Assembly (NCBI GenBank): GCA_029990205.1
Contig: JAPEKQ010000040.1
Span: 1 to 6,547, forward strand
Source: a bacterium
GTDB taxonomy: Bacteria; Joyebacterota; Joyebacteria; Joyebacterales; Joyebacteraceae
Length of the DNA: 6,547 nucleotides
Reading direction: 5' to 3'
The notes beneath the pieces were generated by a model, which worked only from the letters and a program-made list of their open reading frames with translations, ran no database searches and was not told the DNA's origin. Positions within the stretch are counted from its first letter, which is position 1; each line of letters starts with the position of its first letter. Positions 1 to 5,949 of the stretch are shown piece after piece. A program made the position numbers and the translations under genes.

Positions 1-10
1 GGCATGGAGA

Positions 11-69
11 ACCCCCTCTCGCTGTCCAGCCCAAGTCTACACACTCAAGCTGGATCAGTTCTAGGGGGT
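11..69. repeat. Nested inverted repeat
   Basis: Outer arms ACCCCCT (11-17) and AGGGGGT (63-69) are perfectly complementary. They enclose inner arms TCCAGC (25-30) and GCTGGA (49-54), also perfectly complementary, around an 18-base loop. A long RNA hairpin could form. No T-tract follows on either strand, so this is not a clear intrinsic terminator. It may be a structured 3' end of a gene to the left, a leader structure or chance. Confidence 0.35.
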
Positions 70-221
70 CAGGTCAATCCCGACATCTCCTCTCCAGCAG
101 GCCCACCGCCTCCCGGCCAGGCCAGGTGGCGGTATCCTCTTCCACCAAGCGAATCGATGGCCTATGAGTACTACTCAGGTGTCGTACTGTCAAGCACTGG
201 CCCGGGGCACCGGATGCGGAC

Positions 222-250
222 GTGCTATCATCCATCAGACGTGGTATAAT
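222..250 (+). promoter_or_regulatory. Candidate extended -10 promoter for the 299-1696 lipoprotein gene
   Basis: TATAAT at 245-250 is a perfect -10 hexamer and is preceded by TGG, giving the extended -10 form TGnTATAAT (242-250). The -35 position at 17-base spacing (222-227, GTGCTA) matches TTGACA at only three of six positions, as is usual for extended -10 promoters. Transcription would begin near 257 and leave a leader of about 40 bases before the ATG at 299. In such GC-rich DNA a perfect TATAAT at the right distance is notable. The sigma-factor preference of this lineage is unknown to me. Confidence 0.5.
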
Positions 251-286
251 GCAGTTGCCAGGACGGACTCGCCCCCTCCGGCCCCC

Positions 287-292
287 AGGAGG
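287..292 (+). promoter_or_regulatory. Shine-Dalgarno AGGAGG that sets the start at 299
   Basis: AGGAGG lies six bases before the ATG at 299-301. This spacing is close to ideal. It picks this ATG over the in-frame ATG at 164, which has no such site and would put 45 low-complexity residues in front of an otherwise perfect lipoprotein signal. Confidence 0.85.
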
Positions 293-298
293 AGCACG

Positions 299-1696
299 AT
301 GCTCGGCACCAGGTGCAGCACGGCCATCCGGACCACCCTCCTCATTGCCACTTTGACAGCGCTCGTGGCGTCGCTTCTCGTGGGATGCGACCGCGCGAAT
401 CCGACCTCTCCTGAAGCCGCGGGGATCATGCCCGTCGGGTCCGGCTCAGATGACTCGCCGGACGCCGACCACGACTGCATGCCCGGTCTCCCCCCGAAGC
501 TGGTCATCAGCTCGAGTGCATTCAGGACCTTCACGTTCCGCGACCAGTGGTGGGACCCTCGTTACGACATCGCCACGCCGATCTTCGAGGGAGAGCATCT
601 CGAGTTCTCCTGGATCGGGTTCGCCGCCTGCTGCGGGCTCCCCGCCGCCGGGTACGATTTCGCGTGGGACGACACGACCGGATGGTGTCAGAGCTTCGAC
701 ATCGAGGAGACGTCCTTCGCCGTCAGCCCGACCGTCGGCGATCACTCACTGTACGTCGCGGCCATCAGCGAGGACGGCTACATCACACGCGGGCGCATCC
801 GCGTCGACGTCGTCGAGGCGCCATTGGATGAGTACATCCTGGTTGTCGACGACTGGACTCAGTGGGAGGGGATACCCAACCGGCCGTCGGACATCGACCG
901 CGATGACTTCTATGAGACGCTGACGGATGGCTACACGAGGGACGTCGTCCAGTGGGATGTCGCCGGGCACGAAGGAACGCCACCGGACGTGGAGACCATG
1001 GCGCGCGCGTCGACGGTCATCTGGTACGCGGAACAGGATGCGATCGCGCTCGGACAGGTCTTCCAGGAGTTCGCGGGGAGCGCCTACGCTGTGCTTGCCG
1101 GGTACGCACGAGTGGGCGGCAACATCATTCTCGACGGGCACGAGGTGCTCAGCACGATCGCCGGCCGTTCCTACCCGATGACGCTCGCTGCGTCCGACAC
1201 ACTCTCGGGCCCCGCGTTCGTTCGCGACCACCTGCACATAGGCTCAGCCGACTACACGGGGTACCAGGCGAACAAGACCGTCCCCTGGAACTACGGGTAC
1301 TGCTTGTACGGCGCGGTCCCGACGGGAACGGGCGTACGGGGAACCGCGGAGATCGAACTCGAACCGATGCACATTGACAGCGTCGGGGTCGGCGGGTGGC
1401 CGGAGCCCGGGAAGTGGTGGCCCTACACGATCACCATCAACCCGCACTACACGAGGTGCGGTCTCCCCGCGGTCGAGTCGCTGGAGACCTACTGCGGCTT
1501 CTGCGTCGATGCGCACGCGATGGACGTCTACCTGAACTTCTCGTGGGCGGGCCAGCCGTGCTCGATGCTCTCGCTCACCGGCACTGACCACGGCAACGTC
1601 TGCTACTTCGGGTTTCCGCTCTTCTACATGCAGACCGACCAGGCGCTCGCCAACTTCGACAAGCTCCTCCCCCTGTGCGGCGAGCAGAAGCGATAG
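299..1696 (+). CDS. Cysteine-rich lipoprotein with Ig-like domain and non-catalytic amidotransferase-like (LVVDD) domain
   Basis: The product is 465 residues. Residues 1-29 form a signal with a hydrophobic core and the lipobox LVGC, so Cys30 should be lipidated and the protein anchored in the envelope. Residues ~80-172 look like an Ig/fibronectin-type sandwich (FSWIG, GYDFAWDD, GDHSLYVAAISEDGY). Residues ~178-460 resemble a domain frequent in exported proteins of Eisenbacteria-like genomes: LVVDD (181-185), FYETL, VVQWDV, STVIWYAEQD, GGNIILDGHEV (273-283), FVRDHLHI and a closing YFGFPLFYM (436-444). I read this as a class I glutamine-amidotransferase-like fold. The usual nucleophile-elbow Cys is absent (ILDGHE instead), so catalysis is unlikely. 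Beyond Cys30 there are 11 cysteines, including a CGFC pair (399-402). The start is fixed by AGGAGG. The gene stands alone on the plus strand and converges on the S41 gene. Exact function is unknown. Confidence 0.8.
   Translation: MLGTRCSTAIRTTLLIATLTALVASLLVGCDRANPTSPEAAGIMPVGSGSDDSPDADHDCMPGLPPKLVISSSAFRTFTFRDQWWDPRYDIATPIFEGEHLEFSWIGFAACCGLPAAGYDFAWDDTTGWCQSFDIEETSFAVSPTVGDHSLYVAAISEDGYITRGRIRVDVVEAPLDEYILVVDDWTQWEGIPNRPSDIDRDDFYETLTDGYTRDVVQWDVAGHEGTPPDVETMARASTVIWYAEQDAIALGQVFQEFAGSAYAVLAGYARVGGNIILDGHEVLSTIAGRSYPMTLAASDTLSGPAFVRDHLHIGSADYTGYQANKTVPWNYGYCLYGAVPTGTGVRGTAEIELEPMHIDSVGVGGWPEPGKWWPYTITINPHYTRCGLPAVESLETYCGFCVDAHAMDVYLNFSWAGQPCSMLSLTGTDHGNVCYFGFPLFYMQTDQALANFDKLLPLCGEQKR
830..1678 (+). 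other. LVVDD/amidotransferase-like domain within the lipoprotein
   Basis: This covers residues ~178-460 of the lipoprotein. Its order of motifs is a beta-strand followed by VVDD, a helix with FYETL, a strand VVQWDV, a strand STVIWY, a glycine turn GGNIILDG, FVRDHLHI and a late strand CYFGFPLFYM. That is the order I know from similar domains in surface proteins of FCB-type metagenome genomes. Assignment to the amidotransferase-like fold is by motif order, not by alignment. Confidence 0.55.
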
Positions 1697-1714
1697 CTGT
1701 CGTACCGGCCTGCG

Positions 1715-3373
1715 TCAACCGCCCCCCACCTCCATCCCCCAGAGTACCTCAGCATCGAGGTCGAACCCGGTCTCGCGAAGATACTCGTAGGTCATAGGGT
1801 GGTCCATCGGGAGCACGCGGCCAAGCTCCGGATCGTCCGGGTATCCCACGTAGGCCTTGTGGGAGACGCTGCCCGAGAGCCCCGAGTTCGGAAGCTCGAA
1901 CCCGAGGATGTCGCCGTAGCAGTTGCTCGCCTGCCCGGACGGCGTCCCGGCGAGCTCCGCGCCCGCGCGGTAGAGGTAGCGCATCATCGTGTAGCCCGAG
2001 CTGAACGTCCACGGCGTTGAGAGAACGACGACATGCTCGGGCGTGTAGTACGCGTCGTACTCCCCGCTCTCGAGCTCCGCCGCGAAGGTCGTCATGCTCC
2101 CTAGATTCGCGAGCCGTGACTCGATGAGTTCAGGCGTCAGCCCGTGCCGCGGGTTCGAGAGCGTGTCACGCATCCCGAGCGCGAGCGGAACGTCGCGCCC
2201 CTCATTGATGTCGGCGAGCGACGGCTCCGGTCGGACCTCGAAGTAGTACTCCGAGTACTTCTTGACCTCGAGCCCGGGTGAGCGTTCGAGCAGGACGTCA
2301 CGTCCGTACAGGAAGTAGACGAGGATGTTCGACATGAACGAGTTGCCACCGTCGTTCCGACGGAGGTCCACGAGCAGCGTCCGCGTTCCCGCATCCTCCA
2401 TCGCGACGACCAGTTCGCGGAAGACCTCGGTGACCGACGGAGCCCCGGCGATGACGTCCGCGTAGTCGTCGGGCGCGCTGCGTCCCTGGTACATCTCGTA
2501 GGCTTCGCGGCCGTGGTCGCGGTTGCCGCGCCACCCGTGCGCCTCCCACATCTCGAGCGCCTCACGGTAGCGCATCATCCCGTCGATCCGGAGAATGGCG
2601 ACGCGGCGTTCCGCGTCCAGGAAGGACCACGCAAAGTCGCAGCGGTCGGTGTTCGGAAGCGTCACCGTCTGTTCAGGGACGATCGGCGGGTAGTCCACCT
2701 GGCGCGGGAGCGCGAACGTGTAGATCTCGACTGTGCGCGAGGGCATCCGGAGCCCCACGGTCACCTGAGAACGGTTCTTCCACTCGGGCACGAGCGCGGC
2801 AAGAGGACCCCCGCACCAGAGATCGCCGTAGTGCCCGAGCCACGCAAGCGTTCCGTACTCGTTCTCGCGCGGGCGGAAGCGTGCGTGCCGCTCGACGATC
2901 TCCTCGAACGGAACACCCTCGACGCTCACGAGCCGCGCGCCGATGAGCCTGCGCTCGTCCTCCCGCGTCACGCCCCTGACGTAGAGCTCCTCTCCAACCG
3001 CGCCGAAGTAGAGCGGGATGCCGCCCGGCCTCGACCAGTCGGTCTCGAAGTCTGCGTGGATGACCGTGTGGGCATCCCCGATAGCGGCCATGAACGGCAT
3101 GAGGTGGAGCGAGAACTCGCGTTTCGTCATCCCCTCGGCGGGGATGCCCGCGATCGTATCCTCAAGCCGCTGGTCGAACGCGGACTTCCCTCCGCCGCGC
3201 GCGTACGGATCGGGATGCGCGTCCTCAATGGTCCAAGCCAACCGTTCGACGTCCTCGACCAGTTCCTCGCGGGGAATGGAGCGATCCAGGAGACCGCACC
3301 CTCCCAGAGGCACGACCGCCAGCCAGAAGACGACCCCGGCGACAACGACAGGGACCACGGAGTCCGTCCGCAT
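1715..3373 (-). CDS. S41 family (tail-specific/tricorn-like) peptidase lipoprotein
   Basis: The product is 552 residues. The N-terminus has a hydrophobic stretch ending in the lipobox LGGC, so Cys26 is the likely lipid anchor. Order of regions: an N-terminal helical part (35-95), the motif GDAHT (99-103), a PDZ-like segment around ARLVSVEGVPFEEIV (146-160), the S41 core with DLRRNDGGNS (336-345), TPWTFSSGY (453-461) and GTPSGQASN (476-484), and the closing LPMDHPMTYEYL typical of S41 C-termini. Ser458, or possibly Ser459, is the likely nucleophile. The Lys of the Ser-Lys dyad in Prc/CtpA enzymes is missing (PSGQAS where PTFGKG is expected), so His102 of GDAHT probably serves as base, as in tricorn-like members. 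The gene starts 15 bases after the isomerase-like gene, preceded by AGGAG at the right distance, and should be the last gene of the operon. Natural substrate is unknown. The family call is firm; activity is inferred. Confidence 0.85.
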   Translation of the reverse strand: MRTDSVVPVVVAGVVFWLAVVPLGGCGLLDRSIPREELVEDVERLAWTIEDAHPDPYARGGGKSAFDQRLEDTIAGIPAEGMTKREFSLHLMPFMAAIGDAHTVIHADFETDWSRPGGIPLYFGAVGEELYVRGVTREDERRLIGARLVSVEGVPFEEIVERHARFRPRENEYGTLAWLGHYGDLWCGGPLAALVPEWKNRSQVTVGLRMPSRTVEIYTFALPRQVDYPPIVPEQTVTLPNTDRCDFAWSFLDAERRVAILRIDGMMRYREALEMWEAHGWRGNRDHGREAYEMYQGRSAPDDYADVIAGAPSVTEVFRELVVAMEDAGTRTLLVDLRRNDGGNSFMSNILVYFLYGRDVLLERSPGLEVKKYSEYYFEVRPEPSLADINEGRDVPLALGMRDTLSNPRHGLTPELIESRLANLGSMTTFAAELESGEYDAYYTPEHVVVLSTPWTFSSGYTMMRYLYRAGAELAGTPSGQASNCYGDILGFELPNSGLSGSVSHKAYVGYPDDPELGRVLPMDHPMTYEYLRETGFDLDAEVLWGMEVGGG

Positions 3374-3382
3374 GCGCTTCCT

Positions 3383-3387
3383 CTCCT
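3383..3387 (-). promoter_or_regulatory. Shine-Dalgarno of the S41 peptidase gene
   Basis: On the minus strand AGGAG lies nine bases before the ATG at 3373-3371, inside the purine-rich 15-base gap that begins right after the TGA of the preceding gene (3391-3389). The gap is filled by the ribosome binding site and leaves no room for a promoter or terminator. This supports co-transcription. Confidence 0.75.
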
Positions 3388-3388
3388 C

Positions 3389-4642
3389 TCAGATCGAGTG
3401 GTGCTCCCTGACAAGAATGAGATGATTCCCCAGTGGGTACTGGAGCAGGTCGGCGGAGCCCGCTGGCGGCACCAACCGCACATCCACCTGTGTCCGGCAC
3501 ATCTGCTCGTCGCAACCCGCCGCGACGATCTCACCGCGTGCGACCCAGAGCCGATCGAGCCCCTTTCCCCCGATCCGAAGGAGCGTCACTGGACCCGTCG
3601 GAACGCAACCGGCCACCGCCGCCCCCAGGCCTGACTCGAAGTGCGATCGGAGTGAGTAGCTGTCGACGACCGAGCACGGCACGGTGCAGTGCGCGAGCGT
3701 GAGTGAGTTCGATGCAACGTCGATGCGCGCGGGGTTCGCCATCCACGGCGTCTCCCCTGTCAACCTCTGTGCCCAGAGCAGACCGAGCGCGCTGACAAGG
3801 TCACCTTCACACCCGGCGATGACTCCCTCGTCGGTCAGTCTCGAGAGCGCGAGGCAACCGGTCGCGCCGAGACCGGTCACGAGGTCAAAGCAGCGCACCG
3901 TCAGCGCGTCGAGCTGGTGCTCCTCGATGAGCGAGCGGAGCGCCACGTAGATGTGCCCAGACGAACCTAGATCGTCGGGCGTCGGCTCGCGACACTCGAC
4001 CGCCCCGCCCGCGAACGACTCGGCGAAGCGCCGCGCCGTGCCGGGATCCTGCTCCATCCGTCGCACGACCTCCGCGAGATCGATCGCGACAACCTCCGCA
4101 CCCCACGCGTCCCGCACGAGGCCTGGATCGGGACTGCTCGCCACGAGCCAGTCGGACGGTTCACCGATCAGGCCGATGCGTACTCCGTCGAGCGGCCTGC
4201 CGGGAGGCTTCGAGCTGAAGCCACCGCTGCGCGCCGGAGCCGCCGCGGAGACCGAGTCGTCGACGGCGCTGACGCCGGACCCCAAGACCGCGAGTCGCAG
4301 CCGTTCGGTCCCGTCCGTGTCACCCGGTCCGGCCAGGAACACGATCCGTCCCGGTACGCCGTCCTGCTGGAGCCGAGCGAGAACCTCGAGCGAGGCCGGA
4401 AGCGAGTTGCGGCCGGGGTACGCGATCAGGACGACCGCCTCGCGATGAGATCCGCCGCCACGGCGCACGATGTCGAGCACCTGCTGCTCGGTTCCGCCGG
4501 TGATGACGAACAGCACCCGCGCGGACGGGGCTGTCCCAAGAGAAACGCCCGCACTCTCAAGCGCGGGCGCATACTCCTTCAGCACGGCCGCCAGTTCTGC
4601 GGCCGGGAGGAAGTTCGACGCAACGGCGACGCACTCCGTCAT
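3389..4642 (-). CDS. L-fucose/L-arabinose isomerase-like protein (COG2407-type)
   Basis: The product is 417 residues with no signal peptide or membrane segment, so it is probably cytosolic. Domain order resembles fucose isomerase-like proteins: an N-terminal Rossmann-like part (4-135), a second part beginning PLDGVRIGLIGEPSDW (150-165), then the most conserved half with ALTVRCFDL (246-254), CLALSRLTDEG, CEGD (278-281), PWMANPARID (299-308), LAHCTVP (316-322), SHFESGLG (333-340), MCRTQVDVRL (381-390) and PLGNHL (403-408). Fucose isomerase of E. coli binds Mn2+ through Glu337, Asp361 and His528. Glu279 and His407 fit the first and third. The second position, 24 residues after the Glu in both proteins, is Asn303. 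The family converts aldoses to ketoses, but many COG2407 members have no proven substrate. Its ATG overlaps the stop of the beta-helix gene, and only a weak AAGG stands upstream, which suggests coupled translation. Confidence 0.75.
   Translation of the reverse strand: MTECVAVASNFLPAAELAAVLKEYAPALESAGVSLGTAPSARVLFVITGGTEQQVLDIVRRGGGSHREAVVLIAYPGRNSLPASLEVLARLQQDGVPGRIVFLAGPGDTDGTERLRLAVLGSGVSAVDDSVSAAAPARSGGFSSKPPGRPLDGVRIGLIGEPSDWLVASSPDPGLVRDAWGAEVVAIDLAEVVRRMEQDPGTARRFAESFAGGAVECREPTPDDLGSSGHIYVALRSLIEEHQLDALTVRCFDLVTGLGATGCLALSRLTDEGVIAGCEGDLVSALGLLWAQRLTGETPWMANPARIDVASNSLTLAHCTVPCSVVDSYSLRSHFESGLGAAVAGCVPTGPVTLLRIGGKGLDRLWVARGEIVAAGCDEQMCRTQVDVRLVPPAGSADLLQYPLGNHLILVREHHSI
4639..4642 (-). 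promoter_or_regulatory. ATGA stop/start overlap coupling two operon genes
   Basis: On the minus strand the sequence ATGA contains the start codon of the isomerase-like gene (4642-4640) and the stop codon of the beta-helix gene (4641-4639). Such four-base overlaps usually reflect translational coupling by termination and re-initiation. No strong Shine-Dalgarno precedes this ATG (AAGG ten bases away at best), which fits coupling. Confidence 0.8.
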
Positions 4643-5868
4643 CGGTACATCGCCTTGATCGTGCCCCAGGACCTCTCCTCCACCGGCGAATCACAGCCTA
4701 CACCCAGCGCGCCCATCAGCACACCGCATCCGTTTCCGCCGGGGAGACACGGCGACGTATCGAACAGCTGGTAGTCCTCAAACCCGATGCCACAGATCTC
4801 GGGGTCCTGCATGATGTTCCCGTTGATGCCGGTCTGGTCGGTCAGTTCGCCGCCGTAGTCGTCGCCGGCGTTCCCATAGACGTCGCAGCAGATCACCGTC
4901 GGCTGGTAACCCTCGGCGGCATAGATACCGTCGCCGTCGCCTCCCGCGCCGAACGCGACGATGCAGTTCTCAAGCGTGCCGGTCCCCGCGAGGCACGTGA
5001 CGTTCGCCCCCTGGATGGCACTGGTGTTGTCGACGATCGTGCAGCCGACCACATCTCCCGACTGGAGCCAGATCCCTCCCGAGTGGCTCCACTCGGAGTC
5101 ATTCCGTGCGATGACGCAATCCGTCAGCGTCGTCTGGTTCCCGGCCATACGCAGACCGCCGGCCTTCCAACCGGTGTTGCTTACGATCTCGCACTCGACG
5201 AACTCGAGCGGGAAGTTCGACGCGATGTAGATGCCGCCGGCGATGTACTCCCCCGTGTTGTCTATGACCGTGCACCCCTCGAAGTACCCGCCGGACCCGA
5301 TGCCGATCCCGCCGCCGTAGTCCGCAGTGTTTCCAGTGAAGATGCAGTCGATGATCGTCGGCGATGCGGAGATGCCCTCCACGTAGATTCCTCCGCCCTT
5401 GAGCGAACTCCCGACCACAACGCAGCTGCCGACAGCGCAGTTCTCGAGCCTGGGACTCGCATCCTCGATCCAGATGCCTCCCCCGTTCGACGTCGTGTAC
5501 CCGTTGATGACTGCGATGCCGTACAGCTCAGCGCTCCCGGTGCCCGTCGAGGTGAAATGGAACCCGCGGTGCTCCGCGCGCGCACTCCCCTCGCAGTCGA
5601 TGATGCACAGCGTCGGATCATCGTCCTGCGACAGGATGGCGATGTTCTTCGACGGGACAACGATGTCTCTGTTCCCATCGCCAGTGAACGTACCGGCCGT
5701 GAGGAGGATGACGTCCCCGTCGACCGCCGCATCGACAGCGGCCTGGATCGTCGGGAAGTCGCCGAGTCCATCCGCGCTGACGAAGTAGTACTCCGCAGCT
5801 GCGGGTAGAACGGACACAGCGAGAGCGACAGCGGCAAGTGCGAACACAACACGATTGGCAGTGTACAT
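4639..5868 (-). CDS. Secreted right-handed parallel beta-helix protein
   Basis: The product is 409 residues from the ATG at 5868. Residues 1-25 are a Sec signal peptide (hydrophobic run ending PAAA, cleavage likely before Glu26). The mature protein opens with SADGLGDFPTIQAAVDAA and DGDVILLTAGTF, a usual entry into pectate-lyase-like beta-helices of bacterial surface proteins. At least six rungs follow (residues ~129-302) with repeated GGGI/GGI turns about 26-29 residues apart and a C-x4-N step in five of them. The C-terminus has SPCLPGGNGCG, GALGVGC and a terminal SWGTIKAMYR. No catalytic residues of a known lyase stand out, so adhesin, structural or glycan-binding roles are as likely as enzyme activity. 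The upstream in-frame ATG at 5880 is rejected because its own codons encode the GGAGGG that serves the ATG at 5868. It is the first gene of the minus-strand operon and overlaps the next gene by ATGA. Confidence 0.85.
   Translation of the reverse strand: MYTANRVVFALAAVALAVSVLPAAAEYYFVSADGLGDFPTIQAAVDAAVDGDVILLTAGTFTGDGNRDIVVPSKNIAILSQDDDPTLCIIDCEGSARAEHRGFHFTSTGTGSAELYGIAVINGYTTSNGGGIWIEDASPRLENCAVGSCVVVGSSLKGGGIYVEGISASPTIIDCIFTGNTADYGGGIGIGSGGYFEGCTVIDNTGEYIAGGIYIASNFPLEFVECEIVSNTGWKAGGLRMAGNQTTLTDCVIARNDSEWSHSGGIWLQSGDVVGCTIVDNTSAIQGANVTCLAGTGTLENCIVAFGAGGDGDGIYAAEGYQPTVICCDVYGNAGDDYGGELTDQTGINGNIMQDPEICGIGFEDYQLFDTSPCLPGGNGCGVLMGALGVGCDSPVEERSWGTIKAMYR
4963..5484 (-). repeat. Beta-helix coil repeats in the secreted protein
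   Basis: Successive coils of about 26-29 residues each carry a glycine turn (GGGI, GGGI, GGGI, GGI, GGL, GGI) followed by a strand and a conserved Cys. Numbered from the ATG at 5868, Cys175, 199, 226, 251 and 276 are each followed five residues later by Asn (180, 204, 231, 256, 281). In a parallel beta-helix such positions stack into ladders. The repeat is at protein level; the DNA of the coils has diverged. Confidence 0.75.
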
Positions 5869-5872
5869 GAAG

Positions 5873-5878
5873 CCCTCC
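5873..5878 (-). promoter_or_regulatory. Shine-Dalgarno GGAGGG that sets the beta-helix start at 5868
   Basis: GGAGGG on the minus strand ends four bases before the ATG at 5868-5866 (five counting from GGAGG). The alternative ATG at 5880 lies directly upstream of this site, and no purine-rich site precedes it. The shorter form also begins directly with a classic signal peptide. Confidence 0.75.
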
Positions 5879-5903
5879 ATGGCTGCAGGTGTGAGTCCCG
5901 CTC

Positions 5904-5932
5904 ACGGTACCACACCGAGGCCGCGCTGTCAC
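5904..5932 (-). promoter_or_regulatory. Candidate promoter of the three-gene operon
   Basis: On the minus strand GTGACA (5932-5927) matches the -35 consensus TTGACA at five of six positions. Exactly 17 bases later comes TACCGT (5909-5904), which keeps the three most conserved -10 positions (T, A and final T) and is preceded by TGG, an extended -10 element. Transcription would begin near 5897 and give a leader of about 29 bases. The site lies between the upstream terminator and the ribosome binding site, as expected. The -10 is weak by consensus and the sigma preference of the host is unknown. Confidence 0.4.
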
Positions 5933-5949
5933 CGGCTCCGACAGCAAAG

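Larger units (their letters stand above)
1..298. other. Gene-free leader region upstream of the lipoprotein gene
   Basis: No convincing coding sequence is present here. The only forward frame opening near the left edge (4-249) has no ribosome binding site, is rich in Pro and Ser, resembles no family I know, and its stop codon falls inside the -10 box of the promoter candidate. The stretch holds a nested inverted repeat (11-69), a weak GC-rich hairpin (105-110 with 128-133, no T-tract), the promoter candidate at 222-250 and the Shine-Dalgarno at 287-292. It is most simply an intergenic region and 5' leader. Confidence 0.65.

Noticed and set aside
105-133. ACCGCC/GGCGGT hairpin as a terminator
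   Set aside because: Only six pairs around a 17-base loop and no T-tract; expected by chance in GC-rich DNA.
164-298. Earlier start of the plus-strand lipoprotein gene at 164
   Set aside because: It has no ribosome binding site, would bury the signal peptide behind 45 residues, and would place the perfect -10 box inside the gene. The ATG at 299 has AGGAGG at ideal spacing.
2513-3634. Long plus-strand open frame of 373 codons opposite the S41 and isomerase-like genes
   Set aside because: It runs antisense across two well-supported family genes, crosses their junction, is rich in Arg/Pro/His as expected for a GC-rich shadow frame, and resembles no known protein.
5083-5808. Plus-strand open frame of 241 codons opposite the beta-helix gene
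   Set aside because: It is the complement of a clear beta-helix coding region; its Arg/Asp/Val-rich composition reflects the repeated glycine turns on the other strand.
5869-5880. Earlier start of the beta-helix gene at 5880
   Set aside because: No Shine-Dalgarno precedes it, and the four codons it adds contain the GGAGGG that serves the ATG at 5868.
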